Positions 29,014 to 39,029 of a stretch of 64,000 nt of DNA are shown piece by piece (the first letter of the stretch is position 1; each line of letters begins with the position of its first letter). Where the stretch lies: contig NZ_JBBOCA010000001.1 of NCBI RefSeq assembly GCF_038002225.1, positions 1,922,001-1,986,000 of the forward strand. The letters run 5' to 3'. The translations under genes and the position numbers were made by a program. Under the pieces are notes generated by a model that was not told the DNA's origin, searched no databases, and was given only the letters and a program-made list of their open reading frames with translations. The DNA is from Paenibacillus sp. FSL R7-0204 (lineage in GTDB: Bacteria > Bacillota > Bacilli > Paenibacillales > Paenibacillaceae).

Positions 29014-29063
29014 ACGAAAAGGCGAGCATATGTAATTTTAATCATGAAGGGGTAGGATAAAAG

Positions 29064-30842
29064 ATGACCAGAAGCCATAACTGTGGACAATTAACGACAG
29101 CGAGCATCGGTGAGACAGTAACATTGAACGGTTGGGTGCAGACCCGCCGTGACCTTGGAGGCGTGCTATTCATTGATCTGCGCGACCGGACAGGGATTGT
29201 ACAGATTGTATTCAACCCTGACTATTCCGGAGAAGCGCTGCAGATTGCCGATAAGGTCCGCAGTGAATACGTGCTGTCTGTGACAGGTACTGTGGTTAAG
29301 CGTGATGAGGAGACTATTAACCGCAACCTGCCGACCGGTGAGATCGAAGTGCAGATTACAGACATTGAAGTGCTGAATGCGGCTAAAACACCTCCGTTCT
29401 TCATCGAAGACGGAGTGGAAGTAGACGAATCCCTGCGCATGAAATACCGTTACCTGGATCTGCGCCGTCCGGAGATGCACAAGACACTGCTGCTCCGTTC
29501 CAAAGCGGCGAAGATCTTCCGTGATTTCCTCGACAGTGAAGGCTTCATCGATGTAGAAACGCCGATCCTGACCAAAAGCTCGCCGGAAGGCGCACGTGAC
29601 TATCTCGTGCCAAGCCGTGTGCATGAAGGGGAATTCTTCGCGCTTCCGCAGTCGCCGCAGATCTACAAGCAGCTGCTGATGGTCGGCGGCATCGAGCGTT
29701 ATTATCAGATGGCCCGCTGCTTCCGCGATGAGGACCTGCGCGCTGACCGCCAGCCGGAATTCACGCAGTTCGATATTGAGACCTCGTTCATGCCGCAGGA
29801 TGAGCTGTTGGCGATGATGGAGAAGCTGATGCAGCGTCTGCTGAAGGAGACGATCGGGGTTGAGGTATCCGCGCCGTTCCAGCGGCTGACCTATGCCGAA
29901 GCGATCGGCAAATACGGCTCCGATAAGCCGGACCTGCGGTTTGGCCTGGAGCTCGTAGAGATGAATGATATCGTTGCCGAGAGCGGCGTGAAGGTGTTCG
30001 CTTCCGTGATTGAGAAGGGCGGAGAAGTGAAATGTCTGAACGCTAAGGGCTGCGGCACCTGGACCCGTAAGGAGATTGATGATCTTGGACCATACGCTGC
30101 CCGTTACGGCGCCAAGGGTCTGGCCTGGATTCAGGTCAAAGACGGCGAGTTCAAGGGACCGATTGTGAAGTTCTTCTCCGAGGAAGAAATCGCTGCCGTG
30201 AAGGAGCGCACAGGTGCCGAGGATGGCGACCTGCTGCTCTTCTCCGCTGATACCAAGAAGGTGGTAGCCGATGTACTTGGCGCCTTGCGTCTGAAGATCG
30301 GCCGTCAGCTAGGTTTGATCGATGACAGTGTGTTCAAATTCGCCTGGGTAACGGAATTCCCGCTGCTCGGCTACGATGAAGACCAGAAGCGTTATGTGGC
30401 TGAGCATCATCCGTTCACACGTCCGATGAACGAAGATCTGCATCTCTTCGACACTGATCCCGGCGACATCCGCGCACAGGCGTATGACCTGGTGCTTAAC
30501 GGCTACGAGGTAGGCGGCGGTTCCCAGCGTATCTATAAGCGTGACGTTCAGGAGAAAATGTTCAATGCACTCGGCTTCTCGCAGGAGCTGGCTTATGAGA
30601 AATTCGGCTATCTGATGGATGCCTTTGAATACGGCACGCCTCCGCATGGCGGCATCGCGTTTGGCTTCGACCGTCTGATTATGCTGTTGGCGGGCCGCAC
30701 GAACCTGCGTGAGACCATTGCCTTCCCTAAGACGGCAAGTGCAACGGACCTGCTGATGGATGCCCCATCCCCGGTGGATGCGGGACAACTGGAGCAGTTG
30801 CACATCAAGCTGGCACCGAAACCGGAAAAAGAGAAGAAATAA
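29064..30842 (+). CDS. aspS: Aspartyl-tRNA synthetase, bacterial type
   Basis: 592 residues, typical of the bacterial form with the GAD insertion. OB-fold anticodon domain ([19 protein letters not shown]), class II motif 2 [22 protein letters not shown] domain from about residue 290, and motif 3 [17 protein letters not shown]. Operon with hisS as in B. subtilis, sharing the T-box. Confidence 0.97.
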   Translation: MTRSHNCGQLTTASIGETVTLNGWVQTRRDLGGVLFIDLRDRTGIVQIVFNPDYSGEALQIADKVRSEYVLSVTGTVVKRDEETINRNLPTGEIEVQITDIEVLNAAKTPPFFIEDGVEVDESLRMKYRYLDLRRPEMHKTLLLRSKAAKIFRDFLDSEGFIDVETPILTKSSPEGARDYLVPSRVHEGEFFALPQSPQIYKQLLMVGGIERYYQMARCFRDEDLRADRQPEFTQFDIETSFMPQDELLAMMEKLMQRLLKETIGVEVSAPFQRLTYAEAIGKYGSDKPDLRFGLELVEMNDIVAESGVKVFASVIEKGGEVKCLNAKGCGTWTRKEIDDLGPYAARYGAKGLAWIQVKDGEFKGPIVKFFSEEEIAAVKERTGAEDGDLLLFSADTKKVVADVLGALRLKIGRQLGLIDDSVFKFAWVTEFPLLGYDEDQKRYVAEHHPFTRPMNEDLHLFDTDPGDIRAQAYDLVLNGYEVGGGSQRIYKRDVQEKMFNALGFSQELAYEKFGYLMDAFEYGTPPHGGIAFGFDRLIMLLAGRTNLRETIAFPKTASATDLLMDAPSPVDAGQLEQLHIKLAPKPEKEKK

Positions 30843-30913
30843 ATCAACTATGGACTGACGGGGCGCACCAGGAGAGGGACGTCCCGGAAGCCTTGCCCAA
30901 GGAGGCTGGCATC

Positions 30914-31672
30914 ATGCTGAATCAGTTCTCGCGTACGGAGCTGGCGATCGGGCCGGAGGGCCTGGAGATTATGAAGAACAGCACAGTGGCTGTGCTGGGG
31001 ATCGGCGGAGTCGGCGCTATGGCGGCGGAAGCGCTGGCCCGGACCGGAATCGGCCGGATTATCCTGATTGATAAGGATTCGGTGGATATCACCAACATCA
31101 ACCGCCAGCTTCATGCGCTGACCACGACCATCGGCCAGAACAAAACCGATCTGATGGTGGACCGTATCAAGCTGATCAACCCGGAATGCGAAGCGATTGC
31201 GCTGAATATGTTCTACACCGAAGAGACGTATGAGGAGCTGTTCAAATACAAGCTGGACTATGTGATTGACGCTTCGGATACGATTATCTATAAGATTCAC
31301 CTGATCAAGGAATGTCTGGCCCGGAAGATCCCGCTGATCTCCAGTATGGGAGCGGCCAACAAGATGGACCCGACCCGCTTCCAGGTCGCCGACATCTCCA
31401 AGACCACCATGGACCCGATTGCCCGGGTAATCCGCACCAGACTGCGCAAGGAAGGCATCAAGAAGGGCGTGAAGGTGGTCTTCTCCACCGAGAAGCCTGT
31501 GAAGCCGCGTGAAGATGTGACGGAGCAGATCGTGCCTGCGGATGCACCGGACCGCCGCAAGGCGAAGCAGCCTCCGGCCAGCACTTCTTTTGTACCCCCT
31601 GTAGTCGGCCTGATTATGGTCAGTGTAACAGTACGGGATTTGCTCGAAACAGGCGGCATTACATTTGAATGA
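30914..31672 (+). CDS. tcdA: tRNA threonylcarbamoyladenosine dehydratase (TcdA)
   Basis: 252 residues from ATG 30914 after AAGGAGG; the upstream TTG 30893 overlaps that ribosome site. ThiF/MoeB/E1-like fold: VLGIGGVGAMAAEALARTG binds ATP; VDITNINRQLHA and DASDTIIYKIHLIKEC follow. Converts t6A37 to cyclic ct6A in ANN-decoding tRNAs. Equivalent to B. subtilis yrvM, which also follows aspS. Confidence 0.92.
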   Translation: MLNQFSRTELAIGPEGLEIMKNSTVAVLGIGGVGAMAAEALARTGIGRIILIDKDSVDITNINRQLHALTTTIGQNKTDLMVDRIKLINPECEAIALNMFYTEETYEELFKYKLDYVIDASDTIIYKIHLIKECLARKIPLISSMGAANKMDPTRFQVADISKTTMDPIARVIRTRLRKEGIKKGVKVVFSTEKPVKPREDVTEQIVPADAPDRRKAKQPPASTSFVPPVVGLIMVSVTVRDLLETGGITFE

Positions 31673-31684
31673 ATTCTATCAGGT

Positions 31685-31723
31685 AAAAGGGTGTGTAGCC
31701 GGCTTCCGGCTATATGCCCTTTT
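31685..31723 (+). terminator. Terminator after tcdA
   Basis: Long hairpin AAAAGGGTGTGTAGCCGG / CCGGCTATATGCCCTTTT, four-base loop. A second weaker hairpin (CCCCGCAAAG / CTTTGTGGGG then ATTTTT, 31746-31802) lies between this and the next gene. Confidence 0.85.
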
Positions 31724-31865
31724 ATTACGGTATGTTTTGGGGCCCCCCGCAAAGTACCTGAGTAAACATCGAAGCAAACCCTCACTTTGTGGGGATATTT
31801 TTACGGTATGTGTTGTGGGGATATAATTGACATCCTATGAGAAGAACTTAAGTGGAGGTTGTTAC

Positions 31866-33167
31866 ATGAAATCGAATATTTGGCGGAATAGCGTGGGAAT
31901 GGAACCGGGCGACAACTGGAAGCAGGAATGGGCGGCCGGTATCCTGTCGTATTTCGCTTCGGTATATATTGTAATGGTTAACGCAGCGATCCTGGCAGAT
32001 GCAGGCATGCCGCTGCGGGCCGGGATGGTTGCCACGCTGCTGACAGCGGTGACTGGCTGCCTGCTGATGGCTTTTGGCGGGAAAACGCCGATTATCGTCG
32101 TCCCGGGCATGGGGATCAATGCCTTTTTCACCTATACATTGGTGCATTCCATGAAGCTGGATTGGCGTGAGGCGCTGGCCGTAGTAGTGGTGACGGGGGT
32201 GCTGTTTGCTATTGTGGCCTTCACCTCGCTTTACCGTATTCTCAGCGATGCGATTCCCCATAATCTGCAGCATGCGATCACCGTCGGCATCGGGCTGTTC
32301 CTGACCTTCATCGGCCTGCAAAAAAGCGGGATTGTTATTGCCCACGCCACCACCTTCGTCGCCATCGGGCATTTTAGTGATCCTGCGGTCATTACCTCGG
32401 TGGTGACGTTGCTGCTGGCGCTGGTGCTGTTCATCCGCGGTACGCGCGGCGGGCTGCTGATCAGTATGCTCGTGGGCACAGGGCTTGCTTATCTGCTGGG
32501 AGCCGCCCATGCGCCGAAGAATACTGAGCCGGGACATGTGTTCAGCGGTTACGGCAGCGTGTTCGCCAGTATGGACTGGAGCGGATTTGTCAGCCTTGTC
32601 TTCTGGATTGCCGTTTTCCTGCTGCTGCTGATTGTGGTGTTTGAGAATATCGGCCTGATCTCTTCCCAGACGCTGATGGCAGGACGCCCCGAACGCTTCA
32701 AAAGCAGTCTGCGGGCGCTCTCGCTCGCCAACATCGCGGCAGGTCTGTTCGGCAGCAGCCCGGTGGTCGCCGCTGCCGAATCCACCGCCGGGATTGCGGC
32801 AGGAGGCCGCTCCGGCTTAACCTCACTCGTCACCGGCTTGCTGTTCGGGGCGACCTTCCTGTTCATCCCGCTGCTGGCTTATGTGCCGGACAGCGCGATT
32901 GCGCCGATTCTGATCGTAATCGGCGGGCTGATGGTGCAGAGTGTGCGCGAGATGGAGCTCGGCGACATGACGGAGCTGTTCCCGGCGTTCCTGGTCATGG
33001 TGATGATTCCCTTCACCTACAGTATCGTGGATGGCATGGCGTTTGGCTTCATCACCTATCCGCTGGTGAAGCTGGCTACCGGCAAAGGCAAGGAGGTTCC
33101 TCCGGCACTATACGGCATTGCCGGACTGTTCATTGCGAACTTCGTGCTGCATGCGCTGATGGGCTAA
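31866..33167 (+). CDS. NCS2/AzgA-family guanine/hypoxanthine permease
   Basis: 433 residues from ATG 31866 (GTGGAGG upstream). About 12-14 membrane helices. N-terminal GDNWKQEWAAGILSYFASVY, helix 3 PGMGINAFFTYTLV, and ITVGIGLFLTFIGLQKSGI place it with the PbuG/PbuO purine importers rather than with the UraA type at 20.6 kb. A -10-like TATAAT lies at 31822. No purine riboswitch was found in its leader. Confidence 0.88.
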   Translation: MKSNIWRNSVGMEPGDNWKQEWAAGILSYFASVYIVMVNAAILADAGMPLRAGMVATLLTAVTGCLLMAFGGKTPIIVVPGMGINAFFTYTLVHSMKLDWREALAVVVVTGVLFAIVAFTSLYRILSDAIPHNLQHAITVGIGLFLTFIGLQKSGIVIAHATTFVAIGHFSDPAVITSVVTLLLALVLFIRGTRGGLLISMLVGTGLAYLLGAAHAPKNTEPGHVFSGYGSVFASMDWSGFVSLVFWIAVFLLLLIVVFENIGLISSQTLMAGRPERFKSSLRALSLANIAAGLFGSSPVVAAAESTAGIAAGGRSGLTSLVTGLLFGATFLFIPLLAYVPDSAIAPILIVIGGLMVQSVREMELGDMTELFPAFLVMVMIPFTYSIVDGMAFGFITYPLVKLATGKGKEVPPALYGIAGLFIANFVLHALMG

Positions 33168-33370
33168 CGGCAAAGGCGGAAGGGGGGGAGCGCTTTTCTC
33201 TCTTCCGCTTATCCGCAGTCCCCGCAGCAGCTAGAAATATATGGCTTTCCCTATCCTGTTGTGATAAGATGGACTGCTCACACAACTTAAGGTGCATGCT
33301 TCCGGAGCGAGTTTTGCTCGGAGAGATTCAGGAAGCGAATGCCCGCAAAACTTTTAGGAGGTAACTGAAA

Positions 33371-35581
33371 TTGGAAGACAACTTTCAAAGTGCCTATCAA
33401 GAGGAAGAAGACAGGCTGAACCACGCGCTGACAGAGATTGACTCTACCCTTGAACGATTGCGCGGAACTCCGGTCTACACAGGACACGATTATACGGAGC
33501 AAGTGCTGGAGGATTCAAGGGAGCAGAGGCGCAAAGATCTTGCCAAGCTTAGGCAGGAGCCTTATTTCGGACGGCTTGATTTTCAGGGCAATGACGAGGA
33601 AGACCGCAAGGCACTGTATATCGGCAAAATCGGCGTAGACCGCGAGCAGGTAAGCGACCGTCCGCTTGTCATTGATTGGCGGGCACCGGTGGCAAGCCTG
33701 TTTTATTCTTTTACCGGAGGAACGGAGGCCGCCTCGTATGAAGCGCCGGAGGGGCTGATCGAAGGGCTGGTCTATCTCAAGCGTAACGTGGTGATCCGCA
33801 AGCAGGTCCTGGAGCGGGTGGCGGATACGTATAATCGTGACAGCGACGCACCGGCGGTATCGGATGAATTCCTGGTCTACCGGCTGGGGGAGAACAAGGA
33901 TAACCGGCTGCGGGACATCGTGTCCACAATCCAGGAGGAGCAGGACAAGATTATCCGGGCGGCCAAGAACACGGCGCTGATCATCCAGGGGGTCGCGGGA
34001 AGCGGTAAGACCACCGTTGCGCTGCACCGGCTGGCGTTCTTATTGTATCAATACAAGGAGCAGGTCTCGGCGGAGAAAATGATCATTTTCGCCCCGAACC
34101 GGATGTTCCTGGACTATATTTCAGATGTGCTGCCGGAGCTGGGCGTCGGCAATATTGCCCAGAGCACGTTCCCGGACTGGGCGGCCGGGGTACTGGGTGT
34201 GGACTTGCCGGAGCAGGATGCTTCGGAGGTCATGAGCCGCTGGTTCGAGACGGCGGGAGCAATGCCGGTCATCACGGAGGAGACCCCCGGGCGCTTCAAG
34301 GGATCAACGGTGCTGATGAGCGTCATTGAATCCAGCGTCAAGCTGCTGGAGACCAGCGCTGTGCCGGAGGGCGATTTCAGCCCTTGGGACGGGGCGGTGC
34401 TGAGCCGCCAGGTGATTCTGCGCTGGCACAATGAGGAATATGCGCCGTATCCTCCGGCGAAGCGCAAGGAGCGGGTGATGGCGCGGCTTCACCGCTGGAT
34501 CGAGATGGAGCTTAAGAAGAGTCCATCAGCGGCTGCGCTGAAGGAGCGCAAGAAGAAGGGCACGGCACGCGAGAAGGCTTACAGCGCCAAGTGGCCGAAG
34601 TACGAGCCGCTCGCCATCTATAAGCAGATCTTCCGGGCGGCGAAAGTGCCGGAGGACTGGCCGGCAGCAGCGCCGGAAGAGATTCCGCCTGCCGTGCTGA
34701 AGGAGACCGTCAAGGAGCTGAAGAAGGGAATTCTGCGCGAAGAGGATCTTCCTCCGCTGCTGTATATCCATTATCTTCTGAACGGTAACGAAGGTACCGA
34801 ACGCTTTGACCATATTGTGATCGATGAAGCGCAGGATTTCTCCCCGTTCCAGATTGCCGTACTGGATCTGTATGTGAAGGGACATTCCTTCACCATTCTG
34901 GGTGACCTGTCGCAGGGCATCCACGCCTACAAGGGAGTGCATGCGTGGAGAGAGATGCAGACGCTGTTCGCTGAACAACACACTGCATATCATGCACTTA
35001 CCCGAAGCTACCGCTCGACGATGGAAATTATTGAGTTCGCTAACGGCATTCTGTCTGCGGGCGTGGGCAGTGAGCTGCTGGCCGTTCCGGTCTTCCGCAG
35101 CGGGAATCCTGTGCGGCTGATCTCCTATGAGGAGGATGTGCTGCCGGGAACGGCTGCGGCCGCGCCAGCGGACCAGCGGCTCAGCGCGGTCAAGAGCGCG
35201 CTCTCGCAGCTCTCCGGGCGCGAATACCGCACGGTGGCGGTATTGACCCGCAGCCTGCGGGAAGCCTCTGTGCTGTACGCTGAGCTCGCCGGTCAGTTCG
35301 AGGATCTTCATCTGATTGACGGCAGCATCACGGAATATCGCGGCGGCTTGTCGATTCTGCCTGTCTACTTGTCCAAGGGACTGGAGTTCGATGCTGTGAT
35401 TCTGGCAGACGCCGACAGTGACCATTATGGAGCGGCGGCCTGGGATGCGAAGCTGATGTATGTGGGCTGCACACGTGCCCTGCATGAGCTGTGGCTGCTG
35501 CGGGGCGGCGAATTGCCGCCTTACGTTCAACTCCTCGGAGAAGAGACCGTCTCCGGCTGGCCGGAGCCTGAAGGGAATTAA
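33371..35581 (+). CDS. helD: HelD-type RNA polymerase recycling ATPase
   Basis: 736 residues from TTG 33371 with TAGGAGGT. UvrD-like superfamily 1 motor: Walker A QGVAGSGKTTVALHR (about 205-218), DEAQDFSPFQ (about 484), LTRSYRST, and a C-terminal helicase half with VYLSKGLEFDAVI. The N-terminal coiled coil (EEDRLNHALTEIDSTLERL) is the arm that enters the polymerase channel. HelD strips stalled RNA polymerase from DNA. Slightly shorter than the B. subtilis protein. Confidence 0.9.
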   Translation: MEDNFQSAYQEEEDRLNHALTEIDSTLERLRGTPVYTGHDYTEQVLEDSREQRRKDLAKLRQEPYFGRLDFQGNDEEDRKALYIGKIGVDREQVSDRPLVIDWRAPVASLFYSFTGGTEAASYEAPEGLIEGLVYLKRNVVIRKQVLERVADTYNRDSDAPAVSDEFLVYRLGENKDNRLRDIVSTIQEEQDKIIRAAKNTALIIQGVAGSGKTTVALHRLAFLLYQYKEQVSAEKMIIFAPNRMFLDYISDVLPELGVGNIAQSTFPDWAAGVLGVDLPEQDASEVMSRWFETAGAMPVITEETPGRFKGSTVLMSVIESSVKLLETSAVPEGDFSPWDGAVLSRQVILRWHNEEYAPYPPAKRKERVMARLHRWIEMELKKSPSAAALKERKKKGTAREKAYSAKWPKYEPLAIYKQIFRAAKVPEDWPAAAPEEIPPAVLKETVKELKKGILREEDLPPLLYIHYLLNGNEGTERFDHIVIDEAQDFSPFQIAVLDLYVKGHSFTILGDLSQGIHAYKGVHAWREMQTLFAEQHTAYHALTRSYRSTMEIIEFANGILSAGVGSELLAVPVFRSGNPVRLISYEEDVLPGTAAAAPADQRLSAVKSALSQLSGREYRTVAVLTRSLREASVLYAELAGQFEDLHLIDGSITEYRGGLSILPVYLSKGLEFDAVILADADSDHYGAAAWDAKLMYVGCTRALHELWLLRGGELPPYVQLLGEETVSGWPEPEGN

Positions 35582-35606
35582 GGCTTAGTGCAATCTTAAA
35601 AAACGC

Positions 35607-35663
35607 AAGAAACCTCTCTTTCAAGAAATGGAATCCGCCATTTCAAAGGAGAGGTTTCTTTTG
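35607..35663 (+). terminator. Terminator after helD
   Basis: Long stem AAGAAACCTCTC-TTTCAAGAAATGG / CCATTTCAAAGGAGAGGTTTCTTTT. Both A and T flanks are present, so it may act in both directions. Confidence 0.9.
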
Positions 35664-35757
35664 TACACCGGAAGTAGATCAAAAGGAGTAGTGCACCTGA
35701 ATTCATCAGATGCGGGCCAAATGAGGAAATGATGAGCATTAGTGCACCTCATTACAC

Positions 35758-35786
35758 CGCATGCCGCCAGAAGCAGGCGGCATGCG
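35758..35786. repeat. Perfect 11-bp stem hairpin downstream of the MCP gene
   Basis: CGCATGCCGCC / GGCGGCATGCG, seven-base loop, without T-run. Just upstream, TAGTGCACCT occurs twice (around 35690 and 35740). It may mark the 3' end of the MCP transcript. Confidence 0.5.
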
Positions 35787-35835
35787 AATGTGATGGTGGA
35801 GGCTGGATGGCTTTTACTATAGGTAACCGGAATCC

Positions 35836-37851
35836 TTAAGCCTTTTCCTTCGCATCGAACTGGAACCGCTCCACCTGTCCCTGCATATCCGCAGCCATGC
35901 CGGAGAGTGCCGCAGAGGAGGAAGTGATCTCCTCCATCGAAGCAAGCTGCTCCTCGGTAGCCGCTGTTACACTCTGGAAGGAGTCGAGCGCAGCCCGGGC
36001 GATTGTGGCCATCTCCTGGACGGAGGCGGCTACTTCGGAGCTGCTGGCCGACATTTGCTCCGTAATGGCCGAGACCTCATGGATCTGCTCGCCGACCTGC
36101 CGGGTGGACTGTTCGATCTGCCGGAAGGCTTCGCTCGCCTCCAGAGTAAGCACCATGCCCTGCTCTACATCCTCTGCTACCTTATGTTTCATCACATCAT
36201 ACGCGCTGGCAATCAGGCCCACCATCTCGGAGATGGTCTCCTGAATCTGTCCGGCACTGCTATTCGTCGCCTCCGATAGCTTGCGCACTTCACCAGCCAC
36301 GACGGCGAAGCCTCGGCCGTGTTCTCCGGCCCGGGCCGCCTCGATGCCGGCATTCAGCGACAGGAGATTGGTCTGCTTGGCAATGGCGGAGATCGCCGTG
36401 CTGGTCTCAGCCACCCGGGTGCTTAAGCCGTTAAGCTCAGCGATCAGGGTGCCGGACTGCTGCACCGATTCGCGGATTGTTTTCATCTGCTCTCCCACCT
36501 CCTGCATTCTGGAGCTGCCGGTTGCGACATCCGTTTCCGTAAGTATAGCGGCGCTCACAATCGCCTCTGAAGCGGAAGCGATTTTCTGGATGCCGGTGGA
36601 CATCTCCTCCATCGTTGTAGCGACTTCGGCGGAAGCATACGCCTGGGTCTCCACGCCCCGGGTGGATTCCTCCACCAGCTCCGTCACATACTCAACCGCC
36701 TTGCTGTTCTCAGCCGTGCTGGCTGTGAGCTGTTCACTGGCAGCGGCGAGCTGTCCGGAGGTCTCGGCAACCTCCTGCACCATGGTGCGCAGCGAAGAGA
36801 CCATTTCATTGTAATTGCCGGCAAGCTGACCAATCTCATCCCTGCGGCTGGTCTGGACGAATTCATCCAGATAACCTTCGCTTACCCGTTTGGCCGAACG
36901 GTTCAGGCGTTCCACCGCCCCGGTAATCCGGCGGATAATCAGGAAGGTAATCACGGCAGCAAGCAGCAGCGCGGTCACGAGAACGATAGCCGACTTGTAC
37001 AGAATCGGGTAGACAGCCTTCGTGTATTCACTCTCCGGAAGCACTCCGGCCAGGGTGAAGCCGGTCAGCTCATTGGTAATGTAGTATCCGTCCATTTGCG
37101 TATCGGCTGCCGCATCCTTGTAGGAGATTTTACCCGCCGGGCCTTGCTTGGTTCCTGCTGTCATTGCACCTGTGGCTTCCGAAGCAACCTCCATGGCAGG
37201 GTGGTAGATCACCTTGTTATTGCCGTCCAGGATGAACACATATCCGTTATCGCCCAGACTGACATTCTTCGCCAGCTCCATAAGCTCCTTCATGCTGATG
37301 CTGATCGTAACCACACCCTTACCGTCCGGAAATGCCTTGGAGACCGGCAGAATGTAGCTGTTCGTGACTTTGGAGAAAATGGGATCGATCACCGATGTTG
37401 TCTCCGGGGTCTTAAGTGCATCTATGTACCAGTCACGTATGCGGGGATCATAATTGTCCAGCTTGGAATCCGGCGCGAACATGTATTTCCCGTCCTCGTT
37501 GCCTATCGCCACGATATCTACCTCAGGATGCTCCAGCTTGAAGTTGTCGATCAGCTTGCGCAGCTGTGGAGAATTGTTCGTCAGCCCGGTGCTGCTCATC
37601 TCGTACGCCAGCTCATTCACTGCGGCACTCTCCAGCAGGATCAGCTGCGACAGTGTTTTATCCAGGAGGTGGATGCTGGAGCGTGTGGTGTCTTCCATTT
37701 TGGAGCGTAGAGCCGATTCTGAGGTTTGTGTTGATATGGCTATCAGAGCCAGTGAGGGCAGCACAATAGCTGTAATGATAAGCAGCATCAGTTCAGTTCT
37801 GAGCTTCGTGATACGGAATAGGTGCTTTCGGGTTTTTTTTGGTGTTGGCAT
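35836..37851 (-). CDS. Methyl-accepting chemotaxis protein, dCache type
   Basis: 671 residues; start at 37851 is set by CAGGAGGAA. Topology: membrane helix about 22-42, extracellular double-Cache sensor (about 50-290, with [16 protein letters not shown] and [16 protein letters not shown]), second helix about 295-320, HAMP, and the signalling domain with the conserved tip region ([29 protein letters not shown]). It passes ligand signals to CheA/CheW. The ligand is unknown; dCache domains often bind amino acids or small acids. Transcribed alone. Confidence 0.92.
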   Translation of the reverse strand: MPTPKKTRKHLFRITKLRTELMLLIITAIVLPSLALIAISTQTSESALRSKMEDTTRSSIHLLDKTLSQLILLESAAVNELAYEMSSTGLTNNSPQLRKLIDNFKLEHPEVDIVAIGNEDGKYMFAPDSKLDNYDPRIRDWYIDALKTPETTSVIDPIFSKVTNSYILPVSKAFPDGKGVVTISISMKELMELAKNVSLGDNGYVFILDGNNKVIYHPAMEVASEATGAMTAGTKQGPAGKISYKDAAADTQMDGYYITNELTGFTLAGVLPESEYTKAVYPILYKSAIVLVTALLLAAVITFLIIRRITGAVERLNRSAKRVSEGYLDEFVQTSRRDEIGQLAGNYNEMVSSLRTMVQEVAETSGQLAAASEQLTASTAENSKAVEYVTELVEESTRGVETQAYASAEVATTMEEMSTGIQKIASASEAIVSAAILTETDVATGSSRMQEVGEQMKTIRESVQQSGTLIAELNGLSTRVAETSTAISAIAKQTNLLSLNAGIEAARAGEHGRGFAVVAGEVRKLSEATNSSAGQIQETISEMVGLIASAYDVMKHKVAEDVEQGMVLTLEASEAFRQIEQSTRQVGEQIHEVSAITEQMSASSSEVAASVQEMATIARAALDSFQSVTAATEEQLASMEEITSSSAALSGMAADMQGQVERFQFDAKEKA

Positions 37852-38071
37852 GGAAGTTCCTCCTGAATTTCTGAATGGATGATGTTTAAAATTTATTTCC
37901 ATATCTCGAAGTAACTAGATATTTTGATATATATTTCGACACAGATCGACTTAATAATTAGTTTTTCGTCAAAAAAAATAACAGAATTCTTCCCGATTTG
38001 TTCCTCGTTCCGGGTAGTACGCGCGCCAGCTTTTCAGGTGGAGAACGATTATAACTATTCTTGAACTTGTA

Positions 38072-38216
38072 ACCCCGGGCGGCCTGTGGCTTAATAATAA
38101 GTGTCCGGCCGGGCAAGATTACTTCTGGAAGGAGGCTGAAGATATGTTTTCAGAATACGAGGTGGTTTCCGTCTAAGACGGAGACCTGTTTAGGGGGAGG
38201 CCGCGAGGCCTCCTTA
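38072..38216 (+). ncRNA. Structured RNA / leader candidate
   Basis: Four hairpins follow each other: GTAACCCCGGGCGG / CCGGCCGGGCAAGATTAC with inner GCTTA/TAAGT (38069-38121); TTCTG / CAGAA enclosing a ribosome site and ATG (38123-38155); GGTTTCCGTC / GACGGAGACC (38164-38186); and GGAGGCC-GCGA-GGCCTCC (38196-38213). The 3' arm CCTCCTT (38209-38215) is also complementary to the ribosome site AAGGAGG (38129-38135). It matches no riboswitch class I can recall. The distance to the next gene (CD3324-like) is about 180-250 bp. Confidence 0.45.
38144..38176 (+). CDS. 10-codon leader reading frame
   Basis: ATG to TAA encoding MFSEYEVVSV, with a perfect AAGGAGG eight bases before the start. The stop codon falls in the loop of the hairpin 38164-38186. 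Too short to identify; it has the form of a regulatory leader peptide, which is inference only. Confidence 0.35.
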   Translation: MFSEYEVVSV

Positions 38217-38394
38217 TGTATAACGAGCGAACACGAGCGGATATGTAATTTCGGTTACTACAATATATACAATGACACTGACCAACCACTGACAGATTGC
38301 TGATCCATAATGAATGTAGACGATAACCGTAGGGTTTAATATAATGAATTTAGGTAATTTACCAAATTTGAGGAGAAGAAAGGAGGCAGGTGGA

Positions 38395-38535
38395 ATGATT
38401 ATTCAGAACAGCACAGTGATCGGACTGAACGGAACACACCTGTTGAAGGAGGAAATTGAACGTGAGTTACGTCAATGGAAAGGATGTGCTCCCCCCGGGG
38501 CTGCTCGAAGAGCTGCAGGGTTACATACAGGGTGA
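38395..38535 (+). CDS. Short overlapping frame before the CD3324-like gene
   Basis: 46 residues (MIIQNSTVIGLNGTHLLKEE...) from ATG 38395 with AAGGAGGCAGGTGGA upstream. The last 25 codons overlap the next gene in another frame. It may serve translational coupling; the second half looks like a shadow of the overlapping gene. Confidence 0.35.
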   Translation: MIIQNSTVIGLNGTHLLKEEIERELRQWKGCAPPGAARRAAGLHTG

Positions 38536-38752
38536 GCTGTTATACATCCCGAAGAAAGCGGAAGAACGGGTAAGATGGGGCGAGAACAGCGGCTCCCGGC
38601 AAGAGATTGCTGCCCGCAACGAAGAGATCTTCTGTAGTCACAGCAACGGCTGCTCGGTGAACGAGCTGCAGAAGAGATATCACTTATCCGAAGAAAGCAT
38701 CCGCAAGATCATTTCAAAAATGCGGCAAACACGGCTGGCGATGAACCGCTAG
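38462..38752 (+). CDS. CD3324-family (Mor-like) putative regulator
   Basis: 96 residues from GTG 38462, nine bases after AAGGAGGA. Begins SYVNGKDVLPPGLLEELQ and continues YIQGELLYIPKK, the pattern of the CD3324 family, with a C-terminal helix-turn-helix (VNELQKRYHLSEESIRKII). Likely a small DNA-binding protein related to Mor activators. Targets unknown. A hairpin follows. Confidence 0.82.
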   Translation: MSYVNGKDVLPPGLLEELQGYIQGELLYIPKKAEERVRWGENSGSRQEIAARNEEIFCSHSNGCSVNELQKRYHLSEESIRKIISKMRQTRLAMNR

Positions 38753-38801
38753 TCTGGGCATTTTGAATACAAACCCAAAACCATATAAGTTCTAATTATA
38801 G

Positions 38802-38850
38802 AACAAAGAGCATGGCTCCCGCCGGTGGCGGCGGGGTCATGCTCTTTGTT
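38802..38850 (+). terminator. Terminator after the CD3324-like gene
   Basis: 21-pair stem AACAAAGAGCATG...CCCGCC / GGCGGGG...CATGCTCTTTGTT. The 3' side abuts repeat D directly. Confidence 0.8.
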
Positions 38851-38853
38851 CAA

Positions 38854-38950
38854 ATATAAGAATTTTTATGTTTCACGCTATAAATTATTCTTCTATTTCT
38901 CGCTGAAACGGTACCGTCCTTTAAAAGGACGGCAAAGCCGTTTCTACTTG
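38854..38950 (+). repeat. Dispersed ~97-bp hairpin repeat, copy D
   Basis: Same ends (ATATAAGAA...CTACTTG) and the same nested stem as copies B and C, 13 kb away. Sits between a terminator and the rarA gene. Confidence 0.92.
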
Positions 38951-39029
38951 CGTGATGTGCAGGTATGGTATGATAGGAGAAGTGTATGTATTCTATCGAA
39001 ATCTTAGATGATAGCAAGGAAGTGTAAGG

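Noticed and set aside
30843..30913. 6S RNA expected after aspS as in B. subtilis
   Set aside because: Only 71 bases separate aspS from tcdA and no 6S-like fold fits.
31724..31865. Purine riboswitch before the NCS2 permease
   Set aside because: The conserved riboswitch core was not found; only a weak hairpin and a -10-like TATAAT are present.
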